From NCBI RefSeq assembly GCF_026013645.1, contig NZ_CP110224.1:744001-808000 (forward strand): DNA of 64,000 nt, read 5' to 3'. Below the pieces are notes generated by a model. It saw only the letters and a list, made by a program, of their open reading frames with translations, made no database searches and was not told where the DNA came from. A program made the translations under genes and the position numbers. The DNA is from Virgibacillus natechei. Its GTDB lineage: Bacteria > Bacillota > Bacilli > Bacillales > Amphibacillaceae. Numbering within the stretch: position 1 is the first letter of the stretch; every line of letters starts with the position of its first letter. Positions 26,975-37,020 of the stretch are shown in pieces.

Positions 26975-28219
26975 ATGAAGGAAAGAACAATACAGATGGA
27001 AGAACTCTCCCTCCAGTTCACCATAAACGAGAATAATTGGCAATTACAGTTACCGAAATCACAAACACGCGTCAAAGACATCCGTCAATTGGGGCTGATT
27101 ACCGAAGACGCTGATCTCTTTGTACCGATGACAGTTGATGAGGAAGACGATATGTTTACCTTCACATTTACTGTTGATCAAGGCGCGATAAAATGGGAAG
27201 ATCTAACAAAACTTGGACGTAATGATAAATTGCGCCTGTTGTGTAATATTGCCCGTTATAAAGAGTATTTGCCTACAAGAACAACATTTTTCCTTCATCC
27301 GGATAACCTTGTGTTTGATGATAACTTGATGCCTGCTATTGTATATCGCGGAATTCGTGGCGTGTTTCCACCATATGAAATGGAAGAAGAGAAGTTTCTT
27401 AAGCAATACAAATGTCTGATTATCGCTTTATTTTCAAAAAAGTATACCTTTGATCAGCTATATGATGGGTCACTGCAGAATGCGGATGAAACTGAATTTC
27501 AACGCCAAGTGAGTGAGATGGATGATCTAACTCATTTGATACATTTTCTTGAAGACAGCTATAAGGAAGAACAAAAGAAGACAGAAGCAACAATGCAACT
27601 TGTGCCGACAAAGCGTTTCCGTCTTTTTAAGCGGCTTTCCATTAGTATGATCATATTTTCTGTTGTTCTGGCTATTCCACTTGCATATATTCTATTTTGG
27701 GAATTACCATACCAGGACAAATTGCAAACATCCCACCATGAGTATCTTGCATCCGATTACGGAGATGTTATTTCGACACTACAGGGAGAAAATCCGGAAG
27801 AACTCCCCTTTGTTAATAAATATATTTTGGCCGTTTCCTATATTAATGTAGAAACGTTATCTGACGATGATAGAACGGTTATTATGCGAAATGTTAGTTT
27901 GAACAGCGATGAGAATTATTTGATGTATTGGATTTATAATGGTCGCGGTAATTTGGAGGAATCTGTTGACACGGCGAAGTATATTAATGACCCACAGCTT
28001 ATTATGCACGGTCTGATCCAACAGATTGAACAGGCGCAAAATGATCCGGAATTAACCGGTACCCAGCGGGATGAAACGGTTAATGAACTAGAACAAGAGC
28101 TAGCTGACTATCGGGAAGAATATAATTTAATGCCAGAGGAAGAGGAAACAGATAACGAAACAGTAGATGAGCAAGAAGATACCGAAGCAGATGAAGCAGC
28201 AAATAATGAAGAAGAATAA
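26975..28219 (+). CDS. essB: T7SS protein EssB/YukC
   Basis: The 414-aa protein has an N-terminal pseudokinase-like domain ('LQLPKSQTRVKDIRQLGLI', 'LCNIARYKEYLPTRTTFFLH'), one membrane helix (about residues 220-242, 'IFSVVLAIPLAYILFW') and a C-terminal helical domain with 'YWIYNGRGNLEESVDTAKYI', ending in an acidic tail. These are the parts of EssB/YukC, a core membrane subunit contacting EssC. AAGGAG favours ATG 26975 over ATG 26969. It is in the machinery operon. Confidence 0.92.
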   Translation: MKERTIQMEELSLQFTINENNWQLQLPKSQTRVKDIRQLGLITEDADLFVPMTVDEEDDMFTFTFTVDQGAIKWEDLTKLGRNDKLRLLCNIARYKEYLPTRTTFFLHPDNLVFDDNLMPAIVYRGIRGVFPPYEMEEEKFLKQYKCLIIALFSKKYTFDQLYDGSLQNADETEFQRQVSEMDDLTHLIHFLEDSYKEEQKKTEATMQLVPTKRFRLFKRLSISMIIFSVVLAIPLAYILFWELPYQDKLQTSHHEYLASDYGDVISTLQGENPEELPFVNKYILAVSYINVETLSDDDRTVIMRNVSLNSDENYLMYWIYNGRGNLEESVDTAKYINDPQLIMHGLIQQIEQAQNDPELTGTQRDETVNELEQELADYREEYNLMPEEEETDNETVDEQEDTEADEAANNEEE

Positions 28220-28261
28220 AGACGATAAGAAGAGCAATGGACTTGTTTGGAGGATAGGAAG

Positions 28262-31200
28262 ATGGCAGAGAATATACTGACGGTGAGCTACGGAGATCAA
28301 TTGCATACATGCCATTTGCCGGACGGCGAAGAAAAGGAAATCACGATCGGAAATGATTGGGCTGATACGGTAACATTTTCACCGTTGAAACAGGGGTTTC
28401 CGGTAGCGTGGAATGGTAAAACATGCACTATTGAAGATAAAATGCTGCACGTAAATGAACAAAAATCGATACATATAGAAAGTAACCCCATGCATTTCTA
28501 TCTAACAGACACAAAAGATGGCGATGTATATGACATAGCAGCTAAGCGTAGTATAACGTTCGGTTCCAATGAATATGATGATGTGCGTGTTTCCGGAACA
28601 TCCGTTGACTTTGTGCTGTTACGTGAACATGCAGAACAGTTATTTAAACTTGAAGTGCATCAGGGTGCGATCTACCATAATTACGTTCGTACAAACGGAG
28701 ATGTGTTCGTTGAGCCAGGTGATCAACTCTTTTTTGATGGTGTAACGGTTATCATGGGTGAGGAAGATGTTCACATTGTTGCTCCTTTAGCGGGCATTGC
28801 ATCTAAACTAGTCCCACTTGTAGAAGCAGATAAACGGTATAATGCGGAGTATCCCGATTATCACCGTTCGCCGAGAATCATTTACAGAGAACCAACAGAC
28901 AAACGCCTTATCGCAAAACCGGCTAACAAACCATCCAAGCCAAGTGAGCAGTTAGGGCGTACTATTGTGCCGCCACTTGTGATGATCGCCGCACTTGTGA
29001 TCGTTTCTATCATTCAACCAAGAGGAATCTTTATTATCGTCATGCTCGCGATGACAGTGACGACCATTATTTTCGCCGTCACGTCCTATGTGAAAAGTGT
29101 GAAAAAGTATAAAGCGGATATGAAAGAGCGTGATAAGACATATAGGGAGTACTTACAACGTAAAACAAAAGAATTGTTTCATGTAACCGAAGAGCAGCGC
29201 CATGCACTGAATTACCATTATCCAAATGTAGAACAAATCCGTCAGATGACGAAGTATGTAGATGCCAGAACTTACGAAAAAACACTATTTCACCATGATT
29301 TTCTAAATTATCGTGTCGGGCTGGGGAATGTTGATTTGAGTTTTGAGATCGACTTTAATGAGGAAGAGTTCGATCAAGAGAAGGATGAACTCGTAGACGC
29401 AGCGCGTGAGCTTAATTCCCAATATAAAGACATCAAGCATGTACCTGTTGTGACGTCACTTGTGAACGGGCCTGTTGGTTATATTGGAACACGTCATCTT
29501 GTTCTGGAACAATTGCAATTATTAGTCATGCAGACAGCACTTTTCCATAGTTATCATGATTTACAATTCATTACGATTTTCCCTGAAGAAGAGAAAAAGG
29601 AATGGAGCTGGATGCGTTGGTTACCACATGCGAGCCTGCAGGGTGTGAATGTTCGCGGTTTTGTTTATCATGAACGTTCCCGTGATCAAGTTCTCCATTC
29701 GTTGTATCAAATTTTAAAAGAGCGCAAACTTGTATTGGATGAAAAAACAAATAAAAATGAAAAAACATACTTTTCACCCCATTATGTCGTCCTTATTACG
29801 GATGAAAAAATTATCTTAGATCATACGATAATGGAATTTTTCAATGAAGATCCCAGTGAACTTGGTGTATCCCTTGTGTTCGTTCAAGATGTGATGCAGT
29901 CACTGCCGGAACATGTGACAACCGTTATTGATATCCGAGATGTGAAAAGTGGAAATATTTTGCTGGAAGAAGGGGAACTGGTCAATAAGCATTTCACATT
30001 GGATCATTTTCCAAAAGGATTTAATAAAGAAGATGTTTCCCGGGCATTAGCACCATTGAATCACTTACAAAGCTTGAAAAACTCGATCCCGGAAAGTGTC
30101 ACATTTCTTGAAATGTACGGGGTGGAGAAAGTCGAGGAGCTCGCTATCGCAAGGCGTTGGCAGGTGAATGAGACCTATAAGAGTTTAGCTGTTCCATTAG
30201 GACTGCGAGGAAAGGACGATCTCGTAAACTTAAATCTACATGAAAAAGCACATGGACCACACGGTTTGGTCGCAGGTACGACCGGCTCCGGTAAATCCGA
30301 AATCATACAGTCATACATAATCTCACTTGCGGTAAATTTTCATCCCTATGAAGTTGCCTTTCTACTTATTGACTATAAAGGCGGCGGAATGGCGAACCTT
30401 TTCAAAAACATGCCGCACTTACTCGGAACCATCACGAACCTGGACCGTGCACAATCCATGAGAGCTCTTGCCTCGATTAAAGCAGAACTAAAAAAACGCC
30501 AACGCTTATTCGGGGAACATGACGTAAACCATATCAATCAGTACCAAAAGCTATTTAAACAGGGTGAGGCCAGTGAAGCTATGCCACATCTATTCTTGAT
30601 TTCAGATGAGTTCGCCGAGTTGAAATCAGAGCAGCCGGATTTCATGAAAGAACTTGTTTCGACTGCCAGAATCGGGCGTTCACTCGGTATTCACCTTATC
30701 CTAGCAACGCAAAAGCCAAGCGGTGTTGTTGATGATCAAATCTGGTCAAACTCGAAATTCAAGCTGGCACTTAAGGTCCAAAACGCGAGTGATTCCAACG
30801 AAATTCTAAAAACACCGGATGCAGCCGAAATCACACTGGCTGGCCGCTCGTACTTACAGGTCGGGAACAATGAAATCTATGAATTATTCCAAAGTGCCTT
30901 TAGCGGAGCGGATTATGTACCGGATAAAGATGATCACGAATTGGTGGACACCACGATTTACGCGATTAATGAGTTAGGTCAATATGATATTTTAACAGAG
31001 GATCTAAGCGGATTAGATAAAAAAGAAGAAATTGAAAAAGTACCAACAGAACTCGATGCGGTGATTGATTATATTCATGATTATACGGAGGAACAGGGGA
31101 TTGAACCGTTACCGCGGCCATGGTTGCCGCCGCTTCCGGAGCGTGTCTTTGCACAAGGCTTGCATCCAGTGAATTTTAAAGAAGCCTGGTTCGAACCGAA

Positions 31201-32716
31201 AAAGCCATTACACGCAACGATTGGTCTGCTTGATCAGCCGGAATTACAGGCACAGGAACCAGTTACGCTGGATTTAACCAAAGATGGGCATATTGCAATT
31301 TTCTCAAGTCCCGGTTACGGGAAATCAACGTTTCTGCAGACTCTAATCATGGATCTCGCGCGCCAGCATAATCCGGAACACTTACATGTATATCTATTGG
31401 ATTTTGGTACAAATGGATTGTTGCCATTGAAGAGCATTCCGCATGTTGCTGATACCATGTTAATGGATGAAGTAGAGAAAGTAGGGAAATGGATCCGCCT
31501 AATATCCAATACCATCAAAGAACGCAAGAAGAAACTAAGTCAGCATGGTGTCGCAAATATGGAAATGTATGAAATGGCTAGTGGGGAAACAGTACCGAAT
31601 ATCTTTATTGCCATTGATAACTATGACTCCGTTCGCGACGCGGACTTTGGCGAGGAATTCGACAAGTTAATCACACAAATCGCGCGTGAAGGCGCAAGTA
31701 TCGGACTGCATCTCGCAATCAGCGCGGGAAGACAAAGTGCGATGAAAATGCCACTGGTTTCTAACATGAAACTTCAAGTCGCCTTATACTTAATCGATCC
31801 ATCAGAGGTGCGTTCGATTGTTGGAAGAACAGATTTGGAAATAGAGGAGATTGCAGGTCGCGGGGTGATTAAACTGGAAGATCCAACATTGTTCCAGGCA
31901 ATGCTCCCAGCGGAAGGAACAGAAGCACTCGCAATCATCGATGCTATTCAGGACACCGCGAAACAAATGGATGAACATTGGGAAGGGGAGCGTCCGGAGC
32001 CGATTCCGATGATGCCTGAAGGGGCAATTGATTTTGAACAGTTTAAGAAAACGAAGAAAAGCCGGAAAATTGTTGAGGATCAGCAACTTCCGCTTGGGCT
32101 GGAATTTGAGGAAGTTGCGCCGGTTGCATTTGATCCGGCGGAATTCGGTTTCCTAACAGTCGTAAGTGATCGGAAAGACGGCCTTGATAAATTGACGCAC
32201 GCACTTGCTAAAAATATGACGATGCTGAATGACGCTTACTATACGATGTTAATCGATACGAATGACCAGCCGCTTGCAGACACAGGGAACCAATTACATG
32301 CATACTTTTCAGAAGCAGAGGGTATTACCGCCGTAAAAGAGGACCTGACAACAGAAGTCCATAACCGGTTGCAGGGAGAAGCTGACCAAACAAAATGGCT
32401 TGTTATGATCAAGGATTTGAAAGACTTCGTAACTCGAGGCAAATTAGACGATGATGTGCTACCATCATTATTAGAAGAAGGACCATCTGTCGGTATTCAC
32501 TTTATTGTATGCGGCGACTACGGCTTTATCGGAAGCAGTATTGAACCGGCAGCAAAATATGTACGCAGGCAGTCAACAATTGGTTTACTCACCATGAAGC
32601 TTAGCGATCAGGATATCTTTAATCAGCCGTTTATCCGTAAAGAAAAATATCCGAACGCATATGAATGCTATTACGCCATGGATCATGAACATGTGAAAAT
32701 AAAAATTCCGGAGTAA
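28262..32716 (+). CDS. essC: T7SS ATPase EssC/YukBA
   Basis: The 1484-aa motor has two N-terminal FHA-like domains, a pair of membrane helices (about residues 238-280) and three FtsK/SpoIIIE-type domains. Domain 1 has Walker A 'GTTGSGKS' (672-679) and Walker B '[11 protein letters not shown]' (D782, E783). Domain 2 has 'SPGYGKST' (1016-1023) and 'IAIDNYDS'. Domain 3 is degenerate with no Walker A, as usual. I chose ATG 28262, with GGAGGATAGG in front, over TTG 28247. EssC energises export and its C-terminal domains recognise substrates. A rearranged fragment of its domain 1 lies at 38.0-38.5 kb. Confidence 0.95.
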   Translation: MAENILTVSYGDQLHTCHLPDGEEKEITIGNDWADTVTFSPLKQGFPVAWNGKTCTIEDKMLHVNEQKSIHIESNPMHFYLTDTKDGDVYDIAAKRSITFGSNEYDDVRVSGTSVDFVLLREHAEQLFKLEVHQGAIYHNYVRTNGDVFVEPGDQLFFDGVTVIMGEEDVHIVAPLAGIASKLVPLVEADKRYNAEYPDYHRSPRIIYREPTDKRLIAKPANKPSKPSEQLGRTIVPPLVMIAALVIVSIIQPRGIFIIVMLAMTVTTIIFAVTSYVKSVKKYKADMKERDKTYREYLQRKTKELFHVTEEQRHALNYHYPNVEQIRQMTKYVDARTYEKTLFHHDFLNYRVGLGNVDLSFEIDFNEEEFDQEKDELVDAARELNSQYKDIKHVPVVTSLVNGPVGYIGTRHLVLEQLQLLVMQTALFHSYHDLQFITIFPEEEKKEWSWMRWLPHASLQGVNVRGFVYHERSRDQVLHSLYQILKERKLVLDEKTNKNEKTYFSPHYVVLITDEKIILDHTIMEFFNEDPSELGVSLVFVQDVMQSLPEHVTTVIDIRDVKSGNILLEEGELVNKHFTLDHFPKGFNKEDVSRALAPLNHLQSLKNSIPESVTFLEMYGVEKVEELAIARRWQVNETYKSLAVPLGLRGKDDLVNLNLHEKAHGPHGLVAGTTGSGKSEIIQSYIISLAVNFHPYEVAFLLIDYKGGGMANLFKNMPHLLGTITNLDRAQSMRALASIKAELKKRQRLFGEHDVNHINQYQKLFKQGEASEAMPHLFLISDEFAELKSEQPDFMKELVSTARIGRSLGIHLILATQKPSGVVDDQIWSNSKFKLALKVQNASDSNEILKTPDAAEITLAGRSYLQVGNNEIYELFQSAFSGADYVPDKDDHELVDTTIYAINELGQYDILTEDLSGLDKKEEIEKVPTELDAVIDYIHDYTEEQGIEPLPRPWLPPLPERVFAQGLHPVNFKEAWFEPKKPLHATIGLLDQPELQAQEPVTLDLTKDGHIAIFSSPGYGKSTFLQTLIMDLARQHNPEHLHVYLLDFGTNGLLPLKSIPHVADTMLMDEVEKVGKWIRLISNTIKERKKKLSQHGVANMEMYEMASGETVPNIFIAIDNYDSVRDADFGEEFDKLITQIAREGASIGLHLAISAGRQSAMKMPLVSNMKLQVALYLIDPSEVRSIVGRTDLEIEEIAGRGVIKLEDPTLFQAMLPAEGTEALAIIDAIQDTAKQMDEHWEGERPEPIPMMPEGAIDFEQFKKTKKSRKIVEDQQLPLGLEFEEVAPVAFDPAEFGFLTVVSDRKDGLDKLTHALAKNMTMLNDAYYTMLIDTNDQPLADTGNQLHAYFSEAEGITAVKEDLTTEVHNRLQGEADQTKWLVMIKDLKDFVTRGKLDDDVLPSLLEEGPSVGIHFIVCGDYGFIGSSIEPAAKYVRRQSTIGLLTMKLSDQDIFNQPFIRKEKYPNAYECYYAMDHEHVKIKIPE

Positions 32717-32728
32717 GGGGGAGTGTTT

Positions 32729-33151
32729 ATGAGCAGTGATTCACTTAGTAGATTGCAGCAGCGGAAGACAGCAGTTAACCAAGATATTGGTAATGCAAGG
32801 GAAAGGATTTCCGCTGCGGAAGACAAAGTTAAACGTCTGCAAAAAATATCAAGCTCAATGCAGACCAGTATTTATAGTTTAAGGAACATTAAAGGGAACA
32901 TTGATGACTTTGAAGTGACAAAGGCAAAGTGGGAGGGCGATCAGGAGAATCAGTTTATAGCAAAGTATAACTCCTATGGGGTTCTTGTAGGAATCTATGA
33001 CTCTGATACAAGTAAAGCAAAAAATCAAATTGATGAAGATCTTGAGGTGGCAAGACAGGAAAAGGCTCAAGCAGATATGGGGCTGGAAAGTCTGCAAAGT
33101 ACTCTGAATGGTATAGAATCTGATATCAAAGTGGCGAAGGAGGATTCATAA
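32729..33151 (+). CDS. YwqH-family (DUF5082) helical T7SS-associated protein
   Basis: The 140-aa protein is a helical coiled-coil protein ('LSRLQQRKTAVNQDIGNARE', 'NIDDFEVTKAKWEGDQENQF') of the YwqH type found upstream of YwqI and an LXG toxin in Bacillus. Its 'W-E-G' in mid-sequence recalls WXG100 turns. AAGGGGGAG precedes ATG 32729. It is the first gene after essC and has no signal peptide, so it likely pairs with the LXG toxin for export. A copy lacking about the first 63 residues lies at 38539. Confidence 0.83.
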   Translation: MSSDSLSRLQQRKTAVNQDIGNARERISAAEDKVKRLQKISSSMQTSIYSLRNIKGNIDDFEVTKAKWEGDQENQFIAKYNSYGVLVGIYDSDTSKAKNQIDEDLEVARQEKAQADMGLESLQSTLNGIESDIKVAKEDS

Positions 33152-34110
33152 GTATGGCTGAAGAAGTTGGTATTAAAATCAGTGAATTCAACTCGAATAT
33201 TTCCAATCTAAGATCGGCAGTTTCCAGTATTAATAGCAGCATCAAGTTAACCCGGGAATTTGAAAAAACGGATCTTAAGCCATTTATGGATGATCTGGAA
33301 ACAACGATTGAAGCCATCAAGTTGTTAGAAAGATATAAGCAGATGATAGATTCCGACATTCAAGCGCTGGAGAATGTCGGCAAAGAAATGGTAGAAAATG
33401 ATGAGCAATTGGCTAAAGTAAGCGGACCGCAACCAATGCGCGCTTAAAGGAGGGTAACGAATGGCAAATAAGGTGGATATATCTGAAGTAACCGATTTTT
33501 CGAATGACTTGCAGGAAGCTTCCGCTGACTTTCGATCCCAGTTAGATAAAGTCCAAGAAAGTATTGAAGCGATTAATGGCATGAGCTCTTTTTCCGGAAA
33601 GGCGGCAAAGGAAGCGAAAAACTATTTTGGCGAATTGCATATAACCATATTGGAATCGTTCAAAGGATTGTTTGATGATATGGAAGCAAATTTGCAGCAG
33701 CATATGGAGGCATTCAGGTCCGAAGTAGATGTTAGTGAGTCTGCCGTCATTAAGAGTACTTATTTGCAAGATGTTCAAGAAGACATTAATGAAGTATTTG
33801 AGGATTTGGAGAAACAGGACGAAATTATCCATGATACAATTAAAGAAGTGTCCGATATTTCATCCGCTACTCCTCCATCCTTTTCGGATGTAAATGATTA
33901 CAAAAACAAGACGATTAAGAAACTGAAGGAAGTGGATGAAGACTTAGCTTCCTTCAACAATAAAGGCGATGAAACAGATGTGAAAGCGATCATGAACCAG
34001 ATTGAGACAGCTATGAATAATGCGAAAGCGAGTGAAGGGAAAGCGCGGTTTGCGGATTTTGAAGGGGCTTCTCAGGGTAGTGTGTTGGCGGAGTTGAAGG
34101 ATTATAATAA
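32908..34110 (+). repeat. Segment repeated at 38532-39735 and partly at 43558-44160
   Basis: The first copy covers the 3' two thirds of the YwqH-type gene, all of the YwqI-type gene and the first ~215 codons of the LXG toxin. Copy 2 is nearly base-identical through the YwqI-type gene, with clustered silent changes near its end, and slightly less so in the toxin. Copy 3 has only the LXG part. In each, similarity stops near 'FADFEGASQGSVL', the border of the variable toxin domain. Confidence 0.93.
33154..33447 (+). CDS. YwqI-family (DUF5344) helical T7SS-associated protein
   Basis: The 97-aa helical protein ('GIKISEFNSNISNLRSAVSS', 'LLERYKQMIDSDIQALENVG') is of the YwqI/YxiC type, the constant second gene before LXG toxins. 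It starts two bases after the YwqH-type stop with AAGGAGG in front and is followed 13 bases later by the toxin. It probably forms a helical complex with the LXG domain. The copy at 38778 encodes an identical protein. Confidence 0.85.
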   Translation: MAEEVGIKISEFNSNISNLRSAVSSINSSIKLTREFEKTDLKPFMDDLETTIEAIKLLERYKQMIDSDIQALENVGKEMVENDEQLAKVSGPQPMRA

Positions 34111-35044
34111 AGGTAAAAATCAGGAGAGGGAAGAGAAAATAGAAAATCTGGATTCAGAGTCTAAGGGAGTTTTAGAACAGGCTAGATGGGATTATGAAAA
34201 TGGCGAACTTGATAAGTCGACACTTGAAGCTATAATCACTGGACTTATAACTGGAGGAAGTGGCTTTCTAGAAAATTTAATGAAAAATAAGCAAGCAGAC
34301 GAATTATCAAGTGAAGATGCTGAAAAGGTTGCTGAATGGGGTGCGGATAACCGTGTACTATTTTTGGATCCTAAAACCATGCTTAAAGAACAAGAAGAAC
34401 TAGGATTTGAAGGTGAAAAAGGTGGATATGAAACAGAAGAGGTGTGGAGCATAAACTTGCAAATTAACCAACAAAAACACGCTCAACTTACTGCCCAGAG
34501 TGAGGGTGATAATAAAGCCGAGCAAGAAGCTAAAGATAAGGAAAAGCAATTAAGAGAAAAGTATGCAGATTTATCAGCACATTTAATTAAAGAAGATGAA
34601 CCTCCACATGTTTTACCAAATGAACAATTGCAGTTGGAAAACGGAGACAATTTTAATTATAGGGTAGATAGTGAAGGACATTTACATTATGAAGGTGAAC
34701 CGGGGTATGAATATTATGAGGAAGCTCATAAGCAATCAGCTGGTCAGCAGGTTCAAGGAGTATTAGCTAAAACGGTTTTTACATCATTAGTAGGTTGGGG
34801 TACTGGAAGTTTAGTTGCCAATGCATCATTAAAGAGTCAAGCCGGTATGTCCATTCTTGGTGGGACTACTGGGGCTGGTTCAGAATTGTTAGGTCCGAAT
34901 AAATATAATGTCTTGTATGTTCCTAGTACAGATGAAGTAAAAACTATGATTTACAGAACAAATAAAAACGGAGAAACGGAGAATTTAGTAATTGATTCGC
35001 AAGGAAAAGAAATATTAAAAAACAGTGGTTGGAATGATTACTAA
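33461..35044 (+). CDS. LXG polymorphic toxin 1
   Basis: The 527-aa protein has an N-terminal LXG domain (residues 1 to about 215; 'MSSFSGKAAKEAKNYFGELH') that targets it to the T7SS. A hinge follows and then a unique C-terminal part with a Gly/Ala-rich hydrophobic segment (about 420-475, 'SLVGWGTGSLVANASL') and a short end 'EILKNSGWNDY'. No nuclease or NADase motif is visible; the hydrophobic segment may suggest a membrane target, or be a translocation helix before a small toxin domain. AAAGGAGGG fits ATG 33461. A membrane protein and a DUF4176 gene follow. Confidence 0.85.
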   Translation: MANKVDISEVTDFSNDLQEASADFRSQLDKVQESIEAINGMSSFSGKAAKEAKNYFGELHITILESFKGLFDDMEANLQQHMEAFRSEVDVSESAVIKSTYLQDVQEDINEVFEDLEKQDEIIHDTIKEVSDISSATPPSFSDVNDYKNKTIKKLKEVDEDLASFNNKGDETDVKAIMNQIETAMNNAKASEGKARFADFEGASQGSVLAELKDYNKGKNQEREEKIENLDSESKGVLEQARWDYENGELDKSTLEAIITGLITGGSGFLENLMKNKQADELSSEDAEKVAEWGADNRVLFLDPKTMLKEQEELGFEGEKGGYETEEVWSINLQINQQKHAQLTAQSEGDNKAEQEAKDKEKQLREKYADLSAHLIKEDEPPHVLPNEQLQLENGDNFNYRVDSEGHLHYEGEPGYEYYEEAHKQSAGQQVQGVLAKTVFTSLVGWGTGSLVANASLKSQAGMSILGGTTGAGSELLGPNKYNVLYVPSTDEVKTMIYRTNKNGETENLVIDSQGKEILKNSGWNDY

Positions 35045-35497
35045 GATTATTTATAACATTTATCCATATTGTATATGCGAAGAATAAAAATGGTTTATAA
35101 ACATGGGATCAACACTAAAATCTATAGTTGATATTAGGAAATAAATATGGTATTAAGACTAGTAAGCAAAGGAAATATACGGATACTCCTATGGTGCGCG
35201 TAATGTTTTTCCGTAGCGGTCACAATCCTTTATCATTACAACTAGTTTGTCAACGATAGATTTTGGTGAAGAGCCTAAATATGAATAGACAAATTATATC
35301 TTTGTTAAAAAATGAAGTTTTTAAGGCTATTTTTATTTAATAGTAATGCAAATAAATATTAACGCTGTTGCTATACCTCGTCCAATGAAAGTAATAAATT
35401 GTTTCCGCAAGTGCGGACTGTAATTTCAAAAAAATGTGAGCATTTTTAAGCTATGCGGACAAAGTGCTAATTATAGTGTATAAAAGGATGATATTTA
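35045..35497 (+). other. Gene-free stretch with scraps of coding-like sequence
   Basis: No open gene. One short frame near 35170-35265 ('KYTDTPMVRVMFFRSGHNPL' then stop) looks protein-like and could be a leftover toxin tail, but it is too short to assign. Otherwise AT-rich spacer. Confidence 0.3.
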
Positions 35498-35875
35498 ATG
35501 AAAGAAAAAACACCTCTCGTTTTTTATGGGACAATAATCGGGTTAATTTCTTTTGGAGTAGTTTTGTTTGGATTATCTCTAGGGGCTACTCCTTTTTTTG
35601 TGTTGGTACTTGCTGCATTAACTATATATCTCTCTTCTAAGTTTTTGCCGGATTTATGGGCTTCTATTATAATGGCAGTAGTGACTGTCATTTGTATTCA
35701 TTATTTATTTCAACTGTGGAGTCTCACCATTACATTGCTTTGTTACTGGATCTTTTTAATCTTAGCTGATTATATGATCAAAAATAAAAAGTGGTCGAGA
35801 ATAGCAATTATAGTTGTAACCATAATATTTTTCGTAATCCTATTTTTCCTAGCTATAACTCTAGCATTGCATTAA
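35498..35875 (+). CDS. Small membrane protein, candidate immunity protein for toxin 1
   Basis: The 125-aa protein is almost entirely hydrophobic, with about four membrane helices and a short basic loop ('MIKNKKWSR'). AAAGGATGATATTTA precedes ATG 35498. It is the first gene after LXG toxin 1, the position of immunity genes, and a membrane immunity protein fits a membrane-active toxin. No family is recognised, and the 450-base gap between the genes weakens the link. Confidence 0.6.
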   Translation: MKEKTPLVFYGTIIGLISFGVVLFGLSLGATPFFVLVLAALTIYLSSKFLPDLWASIIMAVVTVICIHYLFQLWSLTITLLCYWIFLILADYMIKNKKWSRIAIIVVTIIFFVILFFLAITLALH

Positions 35876-36292
35876 ACTACGCCAATCTTTAAATATTTTG
35901 TACTTTTAAAATGCTACAACCTATAAAGATAATTTGTATATCTCAACTATCCAGAAGTTGGGTCAATTCGTGTCAAACTGGTTATGCTTTGTTTCTTGTT
36001 GTTATTGTTTAATTTCAAATTGCAAAAACCAAATGTCATTTTACTTATAGTTAGTGCTATAGTGTGTGTAAATAAGACCGGGGAATAAATTGCATCAAAA
36101 GTTTATTTAAGTGATATCGATATCCATAGTGATTTTTTCTCTATTAGTTATCTATTTCCCATATTGCTCTTACCTGATTATTGGCTAATAAGGTTAATTT
36201 TTGTATTATCTTTGTTCTCGGTAGTTGTGCTTGGAGTGTGTAAGTAACCATAAGAAGATTAGATTTACTTAACAAAAAAGGAGTTAAATGAA
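35876..36292 (+). other. Gene-free stretch, possible remnant of a membrane protein
   Basis: No intact gene. The part 36130-36240 has hydrophobic codon runs broken by stops, suggesting a decayed membrane-protein gene. The last 20 bases hold AAAGGAG, the RBS of the DUF4176 gene. Confidence 0.3.
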
Positions 36293-36586
36293 ATGGATAT
36301 TCTACCAATTGGAAGTGTTATACGTCTAAAAGATGGAGATGTAAAATTAATGATCTTAAATAGAGCTCCTTTATATAATAAGGATGGAATAATAGGCTAT
36401 TTTGACTATTCAGCCTGTATGTATCCAGCTGGACAAGTGGAAGAGCAGGTGCATTTCTTCAATAACGAAAATATCGAGGAAGTATATTTTGAAGGTTATA
36501 GAGATGAACAGGAAGAGTTATTTCAAGAGCAATATGAAGAGAAGATGAAAGATGTTAGCTATCCTAAATTTACGGTCGATGACTAG
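36293..36586 (+). CDS. DUF4176 protein, copy 1
   Basis: The 97-aa cytoplasmic protein ('LPIGSVIRLKDGDVKLMILN', 'YFDYSACMYPAGQ', 'EVYFEGYRDEQEE') belongs to DUF4176, a family commonly found beside LXG toxins in Bacillota; its function is not established. RBS AAAGGAG. Two paralogues follow at 41417 and 43087, each after a candidate membrane immunity gene, so it appears to be a fixed part of the toxin cassette. Confidence 0.82.
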   Translation: MDILPIGSVIRLKDGDVKLMILNRAPLYNKDGIIGYFDYSACMYPAGQVEEQVHFFNNENIEEVYFEGYRDEQEELFQEQYEEKMKDVSYPKFTVDD

Positions 36587-37020
36587 AATTTTCGTGTGAA
36601 ATCTCAATAAACCCTTATACATTGCAGGGCAGGAGCACACGAAGTTCATGTGATTGATCCACAGCCAACACGTTAATCAAGTATATAAAAAGCAAGAAAT
36701 ATAGAACTTAAATTTAGAAATTAATCAGTATAAAGTGTAACGAAGCAACGCGGAATAAAGTGATGGTAGTATAGATTTTAAAGTACAACGAAGAAATTTT
36801 GAAAAATAGTACTGAAATATCGCGATATTTTATTAGCTAAATGAATAGTAGAAGTTCCTTATTCATTCTTGGTTATAGCTGGTGATATAATACAATTTTG
36901 TAATACCCTTATTTTTTAGTAAAAATAAAATTGGGTGATTGCAACATATTGGAAAGTAAAACTTTAGATGCATTACTTTATATAAGAGAGTATAGATATT
37001 TATTAGAGAGGTGGAGAAAT
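36587..37020 (+). other. Gene-free stretch with a possible toxin-tail scrap
   Basis: No gene. At 36626-36675 one frame reads 'AGAHEVHVIDPQPTR' and stops, which looks like the extreme end of a secreted enzyme or toxin. The rest is AT-rich. GAGAGGTGGAG before 37021 is the RBS of the next gene. Confidence 0.3.
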
